Positions 17,244 to 26,282 of a stretch of 64,000 nt of DNA are shown piece by piece. This stretch comes from Streptomyces smaragdinus (lineage in GTDB: Bacteria; Actinomycetota; Actinomycetes; Streptomycetales; Streptomycetaceae). The notes beneath the pieces were generated by a model. The model was not told where the DNA came from and did no database searches. It saw only the letters and a program-made list of their open reading frames with translations. The stretch covers positions 1 to 64,000 of the forward strand of contig NZ_WEGJ01000019.1 in NCBI RefSeq assembly GCF_009604385.1. Reading direction: 5' to 3'. Each line of letters starts with the position of its first letter. Within the stretch, counting starts at the first letter, position 1. Made by a program: the position numbers and the translations under genes.

Positions 17244-17274
17244 AGGGCCCGGCGCCCATCAGGTGCCGGGCCCT
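17244..17274. terminator. Hairpin terminator after fructose-bisphosphate aldolase
   Basis: agggcccggc (17244-17253) pairs with gccgggccct (17265-17274), 10 bp with an 11-base loop that can pair further. Located between the fba stop and the DUF3151 start on the minus strand. Confidence 0.7.
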
Positions 17275-17289
17275 CGTGAACAGCCGGGG

Positions 17290-18312
17290 TTACTTCAGCT
17301 TCGTACCCGTCGAGCGGAGGTCCGCGCAGGCCACGATGACGCGCTCGGCCATCGACGTCTCGGCCAGCTTGCCCCAGGAGCGCGGGTCGTAGACCTTCTT
17401 GTTGCCGACCTCGCCGTCGACCTTCAGCACACCGTCGTAGTTCTTGAACATGTGTGCCGCCACCGGGCGGGTGAAGGCGTACTGGGTGTCCGTGTCGATG
17501 TTCATCTTGACGACACCGTTCTCCAGCGCGGTCGCGATCTCCTCGCGCGTGGAGCCGGAGCCGCCGTGGAAGACGAAGTCGAACGGGTCGGCCTTGCCGT
17601 ACTTCGCGGACACGCCGGCCTGCAGGTCCTTCAGCAGCTCCGGGCGCAGGACGACGTTGCCCGGCTTGTACACGCCGTGCACGTTGCCGAAGGACGCGGC
17701 CAGCAGATAGCGGCCCTTCTCGCCCAGGCCCAGGGCCTCGGCGGTGCGGAACGCGTCGTCGACCGTGGTGTACAGCTCGTCGTTGATCTCGTGCGTGACG
17801 CCGTCCTCCTCGCCGCCGGTCGGGGTGATCTCGACCTCGAGGATGATCTTCGCGGCGGACGTACGGGCCAGCAGCTCCTGGGCGATGGCCAGGTTGTCGG
17901 CCAGGGTCTCGGCGGAGCCGTCCCACATGTGGGACTGGAAGAGCGGGTTCCGCCCCTGGGCGACGCGCTCCTCGGAGACGGCGATCAGCGGGCGTACGTA
18001 GCCGTCGAGCTTGTCCTTCGGGCAGTGGTCCGTGTGCAGGGCCACGTTCACCGGGTACTTCTCGGCGACGATGTGCGCGAACTCCGCCAGGGCGACGGCG
18101 CCGCTCACCATGTCCTTGCTGTACTGGCCGCCCAGGAACTCCGCGCCGCCGGTGGAGATCTGCACGATGCCGTCGCTCTCGGCCTCGGCGAAGCCGCGCA
18201 GCGCGGCGTGCAGGGTCTGCGTCGACGTCACGTTGATCGCCGGGTAGGCGAACTTGCCGGCCTTCGCCCGGTCCAGCATCTCGGCGTAGACCTCGGGGGT
18301 TGCGATGGGCAT
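17290..18312 (-). CDS. fbaA: Fructose-bisphosphate aldolase, class II
   Basis: Zinc-dependent aldolase that interconverts fructose 1,6-bisphosphate with DHAP and glyceraldehyde 3-phosphate in glycolysis and gluconeogenesis. 340 residues. Visible: NVTSTQTLHAALRGF, the zinc and base motif LHTDHCPKDKLDG, ILEVEITPTGGEEDG, the zinc His in NVHGVYKPGN and the phosphate-binding FVFHGGSGS followed by KMNIDTDTQ. Start ATG with AAGGAG 7 bases upstream. The gap to pyrE is about 105 bases, so it likely has its own promoter; a terminator follows it. Confidence 0.96.
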   Translation of the reverse strand: MPIATPEVYAEMLDRAKAGKFAYPAINVTSTQTLHAALRGFAEAESDGIVQISTGGAEFLGGQYSKDMVSGAVALAEFAHIVAEKYPVNVALHTDHCPKDKLDGYVRPLIAVSEERVAQGRNPLFQSHMWDGSAETLADNLAIAQELLARTSAAKIILEVEITPTGGEEDGVTHEINDELYTTVDDAFRTAEALGLGEKGRYLLAASFGNVHGVYKPGNVVLRPELLKDLQAGVSAKYGKADPFDFVFHGGSGSTREEIATALENGVVKMNIDTDTQYAFTRPVAAHMFKNYDGVLKVDGEVGNKKVYDPRSWGKLAETSMAERVIVACADLRSTGTKLK

Positions 18313-18417
18313 CTGTCCGCTCCTTGGGAATGTGCGGGTTCGTTGCGTCTGGAGGTGCGACGTCGTCGTCGGTGCCGCCCCCATACTCCCAGATGTCCGG
18401 TCCGGGTCCAGCCCCGC

Positions 18418-18966
18418 TCAGTCCAGACCCAGCTCCGCCACCCCGTAGGCGAAGCGGTACGGGACTCCCGCGCCCTGTTCGATCTTCTCCGCGGCTCCGG
18501 TGGCCCGGTCGACGATCGTCGCGACGGCGACGACCTCCGCCCCGGCCTCGCGGACGGCCTCCACGGCGGTGAGGGGGGAGTCGCCGGTGGTGGAGGTGTC
18601 CTCCACGACCAGCACCCGGCGGCCCTTGATCTCCGGGCCCTCGACGCGGCGCTGCATGCCGTGGGCCTTGGCGGCCTTGCGTACGACGAAGGCGTCCAGG
18701 GTCCGGCCGCGGGCGGCGGCGGCGTGCAGCATGGCGGTCGCGACGGGGTCGGCGCCGAGGGTGAGGCCGCCCACCGCGTCGAACTCCAGGTCCTCGGTGA
18801 GGTCCAGCAGCACCTGCCCGACCAGGGGGGATGCCTGGCCGTCGAGGGTGATGCGGCGCAGGTCGACGTAGTAGTCGGCCTCCTTGCCGGAGGAGAGCGT
18901 CACCTTGCCGTGCACCACGGCCTTGTCCTTGATCTGCTGCAGCAGTGCGGCGCGGGGGTCAGTCAT
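18418..18966 (-). CDS. pyrE: Orotate phosphoribosyltransferase
   Basis: Transfers ribose 5-phosphate from PRPP to orotate to make OMP in pyrimidine synthesis. The 182-residue length is normal. The PRPP loop VLVVEDTSTTGDS (about 118-130) and the upstream FVVRKAAKAHGMQRRVEG catalytic loop with Lys are intact, and SSGKEADYYVDLRR is the usual N-terminal motif. No ribosome site is visible but TAAGGT is 7 bases before the ATG, so the mRNA may be leaderless. The aldose epimerase gene ends 25 bases upstream on the same strand. Confidence 0.95.
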   Translation of the reverse strand: MTDPRAALLQQIKDKAVVHGKVTLSSGKEADYYVDLRRITLDGQASPLVGQVLLDLTEDLEFDAVGGLTLGADPVATAMLHAAAARGRTLDAFVVRKAAKAHGMQRRVEGPEIKGRRVLVVEDTSTTGDSPLTAVEAVREAGAEVVAVATIVDRATGAAEKIEQGAGVPYRFAYGVAELGLD

Positions 18967-18991
18967 GGGTCCGACCTTACGACAGGCGTGG

Positions 18992-19783
18992 TCAGAGGGT
19001 CCGCCACGACCAGGTCATGGACGCCTCGAGGGGCTCGATGGGGGTGACGAGGCGGGGCTGCGTGTTCAGCCCGTTCGGCGGGCCGGTCTGCGGCTCCACG
19101 CAGACGGCCTCGGGCTGCTCGTCGTACACCACGACCCACTCCTCGCGGCTGGTGACCTTGAGCTCCAGGGCGCCGGGCCAGGTGAGGGTGACGTCGACGC
19201 CGTACGGCATGCCGAAGCAGTCGTCCCAGGGGCCGGGGCGGGGTTCGACGCGCTCGCCGGTGGGGAGGTGGTCGTCCCCGCGCTCCTCCTGCCAGGCGGC
19301 GTCGAACGCGATCTCGACCTCGCCGCTGTCGCCGAGGAAGCGGTTGAACCAGGGGTGCCAGCCGGCCTGCGCGGGGAAGGACACCTCGGCGGTCTCGACG
19401 CCCATGGTCACGGTCAGCCCGTCCGCCGCCAGCTCGAACCGCTGGGTGACGGTGCCCTTGTACGGCCAGGGGTCGCCGAGGTCGTACGAGAAGACGGCCG
19501 CCGTCCCCGGGTCGTCCCCGGTCCGCACCTGCCGCCACTCGACGTTGCGCCCGGTGCCGTGGCTGGCGTGGGGCGGGGCGTTGCGGGGCATCTGGTGCGT
19601 GATGCCCCCGGCCAGGAACCGGCCGTTCGCGATGCGCCCGCACCAGGGGACCATGGGGAAGGAGCCGAACCTCTCCCCCTGCCGGAGGAGTTCCCGCCCC
19701 CCGACCGTCAGGGACGTGATCCGGCACCCGAGGTGCGGGTCGATGGTCGCGACGGCTGCTCCGGCTTCGAGTCGTGTAGTCAC
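18992..19783 (-). CDS. Aldose 1-epimerase family protein
   Basis: A 263-residue galactose-mutarotase-fold protein acting on the anomeric carbon of sugars or sugar phosphates. Visible: VPWCGRIANGRF near residue 45, NAPPHASHGTGRN with the catalytic His, GWHPWFNRF with the second His, and VCVEPQTGPPNGLN with the catalytic Glu near 240. Start is GTG; there is no ribosome site, but TACGCT lies 7 bases before it, the leaderless pattern. Followed by pyrE; the shared strand may be chance. Confidence 0.88.
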   Translation of the reverse strand: MTTRLEAGAAVATIDPHLGCRITSLTVGGRELLRQGERFGSFPMVPWCGRIANGRFLAGGITHQMPRNAPPHASHGTGRNVEWRQVRTGDDPGTAAVFSYDLGDPWPYKGTVTQRFELAADGLTVTMGVETAEVSFPAQAGWHPWFNRFLGDSGEVEIAFDAAWQEERGDDHLPTGERVEPRPGPWDDCFGMPYGVDVTLTWPGALELKVTSREEWVVVYDEQPEAVCVEPQTGPPNGLNTQPRLVTPIEPLEASMTWSWRTL

Positions 19784-19808
19784 GCGGTCGAGCGTAGTCG
19801 CCGCCCCG

Positions 19809-21608
19809 TCAGGCCATTTCCTTCATCTGGGCCAGCGCGGCCACCCAGAACCGCTGGCGGGCCGGGGTCTGGCCGACCAGATACGTGGCGCGGAGCTTGG
19901 GCGGGAGGTGGCGCAGCAGGCGGGACACGGTCTTGGCGTGGCGTTTGAGCTGGGACACCTCGGCGTTGGTGAACAGGCGGTGCACCAGGTCCGTGTCGTT
20001 CGTACCCTCCGTGGAGGTCTCCGAGGCGGCGGCCAGCCGGGCCTCCCAGGCGGCCACGTCGCGGGTCAGCTCGGCGAGGCCGATACGGGGCTCCTCCGCG
20101 CGCTTGGCGAGCCGGGCCTCGAGCTGGGTGAGCGACACCGGCGCGTACTCGCCCTCGCCCAGATAGATCAGGCCGGGCTCCAGGGGCTGGTCGTGTGTGT
20201 GCAGCTTGATCAGGCGCTCCAGGGTGCGCTTGGAGATCCACTCCCGGCCCTCGTCGTCGATGTCGTTCTTCCACCACTCCAGGACGGTCTCCGCGACCTC
20301 GCCGTAGGTGGAGATCAGCCATTCGTTGGCGGGGATGTCCTCCGGGCGCACCTCGTAGCTGACGGTGAAGCGGCTGGCCTGGGCAATGTTGTTGGTGCTG
20401 ACCTGGAGTCTGCGGCCCAGGTGGTACGGCGGGTTCTGCAGGGCGATCTGGGCGGCGAGCGCCTCGATGGGGCGGCCGGCCAGGGTCCACTCCTGGGTGA
20501 TCTCCATGAGTTTGGCGAACGTGGCCTTGTCCTTGGGGCGGTTGTACTCGTCCCAGACGATGACCTTGGGCTTCGGGCCGGCGAGGCTGCGGGTGAGGAG
20601 GGTGTCCAGGGTGCCGTCCGGGGTGGGGACGGGCACGCAGAGGTCCTCCACGTTGGTGACCGGCAGCGAGAAGTAGACCGGGTCGGTGCCGGTCTCCTCC
20701 CGTACGACCGCCTTGGCGATCTCCGTCTTGCCGCAGCCGGGCGGGCCCTGGAGCAGCACGGCCCACTGCTCGCGGACCGCGGCGCGCAGGATCCGGTTCA
20801 CCGGGTCGGCGATCGTGGCCGGGTTGGGGCGGCCGATCGCGGCGGCGATGTCGTCCAGGATCTCCCCGGTGCGGTCGGGGCCGGGCTTGCCGTCCGCCTT
20901 GGTGTCCCGCAGGGCGAGGCGCTGCCCGTTCACCAGGGGCAGCCCCCAGGCCAGGGGGAATCCGGCGCGGGCGCAGTCCAGGACGTGCTCGAGGGTGCGC
21001 GGGGAGAGGGCGGCGCGCAGCGTGGGGGTGAGGCCGGCCCAGACGCGGAAGACGCCGGTGAGGTCCCAGTCGGGGTAGCGCTCGGCGAGCTTCTCCCGCC
21101 AGGGGGTGTCGTTCGCCGTGATCCGCAGGGTGACCATGCGGTCCAGCACCGCCAGATCGCCGCGGCGGGCGCTGGTCTCCGCGAGCGATTCGTTGTCGGT
21201 GAGGAAGACGCCGACGCAGCCCAGCTCGCGCAGATCGTGCTCGCCCAGGCTCCAGTTGCAGGCGATCTGCATCAGCTGGGACTGGATCGTCTCGCCGGCC
21301 TGCAGCGAGTCGTCGATGAGCAGCACGAACGGCGCACCGGGCCGGAGCTGTTGCATGATCAGCTGGGTCAGCACCAGCTCGCCGCTGTCCCGTTCCCGCA
21401 CGGGCGCGTTGACCAGCAGGTCGTCCGGGGTGAGGTTGGCCGCGGGGATGACGACCACCTCGGTGCCGGGGTGGGCCTCGGGGACGTGGGTGAGGAACGT
21501 GGACGTCTTGCCGATGCCGTGCTCCCCGAACACCTGGCCGGTCTGGCCCATGGCGATCATCGCGTCGATGAAGCGGCCGAGGCGGTGGCCCGTCGTGGGG
21601 CTGGTCAT
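19809..21608 (-). CDS. Double-module MoxR-like AAA+ ATPase
   Basis: A 599-residue protein with two P-loop modules in one chain. Module 1: GEHGIGKT (28-35) and FVLLIDD (94-100). Module 2: GPPGCGKT (288-295), VIVWDEYNR (349-357) and a sensor-like IALQNPP (388-393). Each is of the MoxR/dynein-related type that remodels a partner carrying a VWA domain. The C-terminal 170 residues are helical with no clear domain. The gene follows the metallopeptidase/VWA gene 37 bases after its stop; ATG chosen because gaaagag lies 9 bases upstream, while a GTG at 21656 overlapping the upstream gene lacks a site. Probable chaperone or conflict ATPase; target unknown. Confidence 0.85.
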   Translation of the reverse strand: MTSPTTGHRLGRFIDAMIAMGQTGQVFGEHGIGKTSTFLTHVPEAHPGTEVVVIPAANLTPDDLLVNAPVRERDSGELVLTQLIMQQLRPGAPFVLLIDDSLQAGETIQSQLMQIACNWSLGEHDLRELGCVGVFLTDNESLAETSARRGDLAVLDRMVTLRITANDTPWREKLAERYPDWDLTGVFRVWAGLTPTLRAALSPRTLEHVLDCARAGFPLAWGLPLVNGQRLALRDTKADGKPGPDRTGEILDDIAAAIGRPNPATIADPVNRILRAAVREQWAVLLQGPPGCGKTEIAKAVVREETGTDPVYFSLPVTNVEDLCVPVPTPDGTLDTLLTRSLAGPKPKVIVWDEYNRPKDKATFAKLMEITQEWTLAGRPIEALAAQIALQNPPYHLGRRLQVSTNNIAQASRFTVSYEVRPEDIPANEWLISTYGEVAETVLEWWKNDIDDEGREWISKRTLERLIKLHTHDQPLEPGLIYLGEGEYAPVSLTQLEARLAKRAEEPRIGLAELTRDVAAWEARLAAASETSTEGTNDTDLVHRLFTNAEVSQLKRHAKTVSRLLRHLPPKLRATYLVGQTPARQRFWVAALAQMKEMA

Positions 21609-21645
21609 GGGTGGGTGCTCTTTCTCGTAGGACGTCACGGAGGGG

Positions 21646-23115
21646 TCAGCTGTCACCGGTGGTCACCCGGTGGCACGCCATCGGCGGGTCGTGCCGCTCG
21701 GGCCAGTCGTCGCCGCCGTCCGTGATCAGCCAGATCCAGCGGTCGGGGCGCTGCGGGGTCACGGCGGGCGCGTAACCGTCGGTCACCATGATCACGGCGT
21801 CGGCGGTCTCCTCGAACCGCTTGCCGTCGACCTCCAGCCGGCCCTCGACGTAGTCCACGACGTGCCCGAAGTTCGTACCCCCGCCACCGGCCACGCGCTC
21901 GCCCGGGACGAACGGCATCACCGCGCCGTCGAAGCTCAGCCAGTGGCTCTCCACGCCGTCCGTACGCCCGACGAGCGTGGTGAGCCAGTCGACGACCCGG
22001 TCCGGCATCGAGCCCGAGGTGTCCAGCGCGACGACCACGACCTTGGTGCGCTCGGGGCCGCGCCGGGAGAGCATCGGCTCGTGGCCCAGCGCCAGCAGCA
22101 CGGCGCCCTGCTTCTTCGGGTAGACCAGCCGCTCGCCCTCGCGCAGCTTGGAGGCGAGGGTGTCCGAGAGCCAGCGCTTCCACCACTCCACCCGGCGGGT
22201 CTTCTGCGTCTCGCCGCGCAGCGCGGCCAGGCCCAGCCGGCCCCACATCCTGCCGAGCCGCTCGCCGCCGGACTCCGAGCGGTCCGCGAGCCCCAGCATC
22301 TCGTCGCGGGCGAGGCCCCCGGAGCGCAGCGCGGCCCGCATCGTCTCGGTGAGCGCGTCCTCGACCACCCGGCCCACCGTCTCGTCGTCCAGCGCGGGCC
22401 CCTCGCCGTCCGGCGCCAGGTGCACGCAGAGCTGCGGCGGCGGCACCGGAGGGTTCCGCATGCGGCGCAGCTCGCCGTAGATCGTCAGGTCGGTGAGGAC
22501 GAAGTCGTCGTAGCCCAGGGGCTCCAGGCCCTGCTCCCTGAGGTCGGCCCGGTAGCTCCGGTGGATCTCGCGGGGGTCGATGCCGACCCGCTCGGTCGTC
22601 ACACCGCCGCGGCCGTCCGGGACCTCGCGGGTGGGCAGGCCCTGGCCGAGTCGCTGAGTCGCCACATGGTTGATGGCGACCTCGGCGGCCAGGGTGAACA
22701 CCGGGTCGGCCCGCAGCTCCGGCTCGGCGTACAGATGCCGGTGGATGAGGTGGCGCGCCTCGTGGAAGAGGACGAACCGCACACCGCCAAGGCCGATCTC
22801 CGTGAAGAAGCCGGGGTTGTACAGCAGCAGACAGGTGCCGTCGCCGCCGGCCACCACCGCGGCCGTCTCCACCGCGGTGGTCGGTATCTGGTAGTGGCAC
22901 TTGGCGTACAGCCAGGCGGCGACCACGCTCTCCTTGATGCCGAAGTCGAGGAGCGCCGCCTCCTTGAGCCTGCGCCCCGCCTCGGTCACCTCGGCGTCGT
23001 CGGGGCGGCAGGCCAGCAGGGCGCGGCGGTCGGCCAGATCGATGAGCGGGCGGCGCCGGGAGGCGGCGTCGGTGGCACGTCCTGTCCGGCCCGCGGTCGC
23101 GGAGCTCGCATCCAT
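21646..23115 (-). CDS. Putative metallopeptidase with C-terminal VWA-like domain (DUF2201-type)
   Basis: A 489-residue protein. The N-terminal half has HEARH (118-122) followed by LIHRH, an HExxH zinc-protease signature in the pattern of VWA-associated putative metallopeptidases. The C-terminal half holds a MIDAS-type VALDTSGSM (about residue 370) and MVTDGYAP, so the metal-ion adhesion site looks intact. It precedes the MoxR-like ATPase on the same strand, the classic MoxR-VWA pairing. The ATG at 23115 has no ribosome site; GATAAC lies about 8 bases upstream, so it may be leaderless. A TTG at 23145 is possible. Divergent from the 822-residue protein gene. Confidence 0.8.
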   Translation of the reverse strand: MDASSATAGRTGRATDAASRRRPLIDLADRRALLACRPDDAEVTEAGRRLKEAALLDFGIKESVVAAWLYAKCHYQIPTTAVETAAVVAGGDGTCLLLYNPGFFTEIGLGGVRFVLFHEARHLIHRHLYAEPELRADPVFTLAAEVAINHVATQRLGQGLPTREVPDGRGGVTTERVGIDPREIHRSYRADLREQGLEPLGYDDFVLTDLTIYGELRRMRNPPVPPPQLCVHLAPDGEGPALDDETVGRVVEDALTETMRAALRSGGLARDEMLGLADRSESGGERLGRMWGRLGLAALRGETQKTRRVEWWKRWLSDTLASKLREGERLVYPKKQGAVLLALGHEPMLSRRGPERTKVVVVALDTSGSMPDRVVDWLTTLVGRTDGVESHWLSFDGAVMPFVPGERVAGGGGTNFGHVVDYVEGRLEVDGKRFEETADAVIMVTDGYAPAVTPQRPDRWIWLITDGGDDWPERHDPPMACHRVTTGDS

Positions 23116-23273
23116 ATGGATCAAGTTATCGGTGGGGTACGACAATTACCCGCCGATCCCGGGGGCTCCCCGTCATCTGTCGGTGCCCGCCGGTACGTTG
23201 ATCGTGGTCGTCGTCCCGGCAGTCGCCGCGACCTCGCGCCGGCTTCGCGCTTCAGCAACCCGGGGAACCCACC

Positions 23274-25742
23274 ATGACCTACGTCCCGCACGCCGTCACG
23301 TCCGCCGTCTACGACCTGGCCGACCGCGCCCTCACCCGCGCGCTCCTGACCCGGATCCCGACGGAGACCGCCGCCCTGCTCGCGGACGACCGCCGCCGGC
23401 TGCCGCCGCTGCTCGTCGACGAGGTGATCGCCTCGCGGGTGCCGGAGCTGCGCACGGCGCTCGCCGCGTCGGCTTCCCGCCGGGCGGGCGACGTCTTCGA
23501 CCGGCTGGCGGCGCTGGGCGACCCGGCCCTCGCGGAGGGGCTGCACGGCATGCGGGAGGCTTACGTGGGCCGCGTTCCCGAACAGCGGCGCGCGGTGTGG
23601 GCGGGCGCGGCGGCCACCGCCGACGATCCCGGCTGGCGGGCCCCGGACGGGCTGGTCGCGAAGCTGCTCGAGTCCAAGGATGCCGATCTCCTGCAGTCCG
23701 CGCTCGACAGCCCCTTCCCCGATCTGGTGGCCCACGCGGAGGCGGTCTGCAAGGAGCCGGAGACGCCGCCCGAGCCGGTCACGCCCGCCCGCCGGGCCGT
23801 ACCCTCCGCCGAGCAGCGGCCGGAGACGACGGCCGAGTTGATCGACGTCCTGCGGGTCAGGAGACGGCGGTACAGCAGCACGTATCTGGTGAACGGACCC
23901 GAGAAACTGGACTGGGAGGCCCTGCTCGAGGCGCACCGGGCCGAGCCCTTCGACCACGCGGCCCTCCGCGCACTCTGGGAGGCGGGAGAGGACTGCCCCC
24001 AGGAGCTGGCCGTGGCGTCCTTCGCGGCCTATCCCCCCACCCGGCACGGGGACACCAGAAAGGGCGGCGGGCCCCTGTACTGGCCGATGCTGACGGCCCT
24101 CGACTTCAGCCGCCACGAACACGCCCTGCGCGCCGTCCTCCCGGAGGGGATCGCCTCCGGTGTCTTCCCCGTGGACCGCGTCCTGGCGGAGATCAAGCCG
24201 GCCCGCCATGTCCTGAACGAGCTGCCGCACTCCGACGAGCGGGTCCGCGCCGCGCTCGCCGCGCAGGTGGCCCGCCTGGGCTCCGACTTCGCGAACTGGC
24301 GCGCGCTGCACCACCTGCTGCCCCGCTTCACCGGCACCGTGCCCGCCCTGATCGACGCCGCGCTCGCCGCGGCCCCCCGCCACGCGGGCAAGACCTGGCC
24401 GAATCCGATGGGACCGGAGTTCCCGCCCCGGCGCAACAGCCTCGGCCGGACGGCCTGGCTGCACCTGTTCGACCGGGCCGACCAAGCCGTCCAGCTCGAC
24501 CTCAGCGAGCGCATGGACGCCCGGACCATCCAGTACCTGCTGATGTGGCACCTGCCCGACCAGTCGGTACGCGACCACATCGTCGCCACCCACGGGGCGG
24601 CCGTCCTCGCCGGCCTGGCGTCGCACTGGGCCACCTCCGCCGAGGTGATCGAGGACCTGATCACCTACGACGACCCCGAGGTCAACGCCGCGCTCTTCCT
24701 GCACACCAACCTCACCGACGCCCAGCGCCGGCACGTCCTCGCCGGCCTGCGGTGGAAGCAGGGGGCGGCCACCCCGGCGGCCGAACGCCTGCCGCTCACC
24801 CCCGCCCTCCTCCAGGGCCTGAGGGAAAGCGCCCGCCGCAACTGGCTGCTGCCCGCCACCGAGTCCGGCGACCCGGACGTGTGCCGGATCCTCCTCGGCA
24901 ACCAGCGAGTCAAGGTCCACACCGACCCCCAGCACCTCCTCATGCTGGTGCGCCTCTGGGAGCGGCACGGGCCGGACGAGGTACGGGCCCTGCTGGACGA
25001 GACGGACTTCCCGCCGCGCAAGAAGGGCAAGCACCCCGTGCCCCCGCAGGTCCGCGAGGCGGCACAGGCGGCCCTGGACGCGTCCGACGGACTCGAGGTG
25101 CTGCGCGCCGCGCAGGCGGCCGCCGCCGGCCCCGCGGGACTGGTCGACCATCTGCGGATCAACGGCCCGCAGCGGGATCTGGCGAAGTACCTCGACCTCT
25201 GGGCGGAGGAGAACGGCTCGGCCGAGCTGCCGTGGGCCGGCCTCCTCGCGGCGCACCGCGCCGAGCCGCTGGACGACCGTCTCCTCGTCGACCTCCACAG
25301 ACTGGAGGGCTGCCCCGCCGACCTCGTCGAGGCCACCGCGACGGCGCGGCTCCGGCTCTCCCACCGCAACTACACCCCCCGCAAGGGCAAGCGACCGCCC
25401 ACGCTGCCCGAGATGCTCCGGACGCTTCCCCTGCCGGAGTACGCGGGCCGGGACAACTGGCCGGCGGAGGCCCTCCACAGCGGTCAGGTCACGGCGGCGG
25501 ACATCCTGCGCGACGCGTTTCCGGCCCTGGCGTGCGTGACGTACCTCGGCGACGAGACCCCCGCGCAGGACACCCGCCCGTGGGCCCACGCCGTGGCGGA
25601 ACTCGTCGAGGCGATGGGCGCACTCGTCCGCGAACACCTGGGGGACGACCCCGAGGGCTGGACGATGGCCCTGCGCCTGATGCCCGACTTCGGGGGCACG
25701 CTGCCGGATCTGCTCGCCACGGCGAAGGCGGTGGTCAGCTGA
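23274..25742 (+). CDS. Large helical hypothetical protein with internal duplication, next to the MoxR/VWA pair
   Basis: An 822-residue soluble protein that I do not recognise. It is Ala/Leu/Arg-rich and reads as repeated amphipathic helices, like HEAT-type solenoids. About residues 212-275 and 649-713 are clearly related: both carry W-x-x-LL-x-AHRAEP-hydrophobic-D, a CP-x-x-L turn 20 residues on, then a basic TRKGGG or PRKGKR loop. No signal peptide, membrane helix or catalytic motif is seen. ATG with a GGGGA site 7 bases upstream. Divergent from the VWA gene with 158 bases between starts; co-occurrence suggests it is the third part of that module, which is inference. Confidence 0.65.
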   Translation: MTYVPHAVTSAVYDLADRALTRALLTRIPTETAALLADDRRRLPPLLVDEVIASRVPELRTALAASASRRAGDVFDRLAALGDPALAEGLHGMREAYVGRVPEQRRAVWAGAAATADDPGWRAPDGLVAKLLESKDADLLQSALDSPFPDLVAHAEAVCKEPETPPEPVTPARRAVPSAEQRPETTAELIDVLRVRRRRYSSTYLVNGPEKLDWEALLEAHRAEPFDHAALRALWEAGEDCPQELAVASFAAYPPTRHGDTRKGGGPLYWPMLTALDFSRHEHALRAVLPEGIASGVFPVDRVLAEIKPARHVLNELPHSDERVRAALAAQVARLGSDFANWRALHHLLPRFTGTVPALIDAALAAAPRHAGKTWPNPMGPEFPPRRNSLGRTAWLHLFDRADQAVQLDLSERMDARTIQYLLMWHLPDQSVRDHIVATHGAAVLAGLASHWATSAEVIEDLITYDDPEVNAALFLHTNLTDAQRRHVLAGLRWKQGAATPAAERLPLTPALLQGLRESARRNWLLPATESGDPDVCRILLGNQRVKVHTDPQHLLMLVRLWERHGPDEVRALLDETDFPPRKKGKHPVPPQVREAAQAALDASDGLEVLRAAQAAAAGPAGLVDHLRINGPQRDLAKYLDLWAEENGSAELPWAGLLAAHRAEPLDDRLLVDLHRLEGCPADLVEATATARLRLSHRNYTPRKGKRPPTLPEMLRTLPLPEYAGRDNWPAEALHSGQVTAADILRDAFPALACVTYLGDETPAQDTRPWAHAVAELVEAMGALVREHLGDDPEGWTMALRLMPDFGGTLPDLLATAKAVVS

Positions 25743-25802
25743 GGTCCTCCCCGCCGGCCCGGATCGAGCTCCGGGGTATCCGACTCTGACTACGCTCAGA
25801 GC

Positions 25803-26282
25803 ATGAGCGTCGCGCACGCGGAAGCCGAGTCCGTCACCTTCACCGACCTGTCTCGTAACCCGAGGGCAGTGGCCGCCAGGGCCGCGGCTCTCGGCTGCCT
25901 TCGCGTGACCCATCGGGACGCCCCTGACATGGTGTTGACCACGGCAGTGAACGCCGAGCGCACGGCGGAGAATCTGACAACCGCGTCCCGGCTCTTCCTC
26001 GCGTTGATGAAGCACGACGACGGAGCCCGATCGATGCTGCTGGCGCTGCCGGAAGTCTTCCCCTGGGCGCGGCATCTGTCGGACGAGGAGATGCGCGCCT
26101 TCACCGTGGAACTGCTGGATGCGCTGTCCGACGCCGCCGAGCCGGGAGTGAGGGAGGCCGTTCACGACACCCTGGTGTCCTGGCGGGCAACGGCTCGCAT
26201 CAAGGCGGATCCGGTCCAGCTCGAGGAAGCCCTGCGCCCGCTCGACGGGGATGATCCGGGTCCTGCCCAGTTGCCTGAGTGA
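25803..26282 (+). CDS. Phd/YefM-like antitoxin-type protein
   Basis: A 159-residue protein. The first 45 residues (VTFTDLSRNPRAVAARA, then LRVTHRDAPDMVLTTA) match the shape of prevent-host-death antitoxins: a short beta strand, a helix after FTDLSRNP, and a beta hairpin. The rest is helical (FPWARHLSDEEMRAFTVELLDAL, SWRATA), as in a Streptomyces antitoxin subgroup. TACGCT lies exactly 6 bases before the ATG, so it is probably leaderless. Immediately downstream in the same frame lies what looks like a truncated toxin reading frame. Function is inferred from this layout. Confidence 0.6.
   Translation: MSVAHAEAESVTFTDLSRNPRAVAARAAALGCLRVTHRDAPDMVLTTAVNAERTAENLTTASRLFLALMKHDDGARSMLLALPEVFPWARHLSDEEMRAFTVELLDALSDAAEPGVREAVHDTLVSWRATARIKADPVQLEEALRPLDGDDPGPAQLPE

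Noticed and set aside
21609..21656. Upstream GTG start for the MoxR-like ATPase at 21656
   Set aside because: It overlaps the VWA stop but has no ribosome site; ATG at 21608 has one and begins at the protein core.
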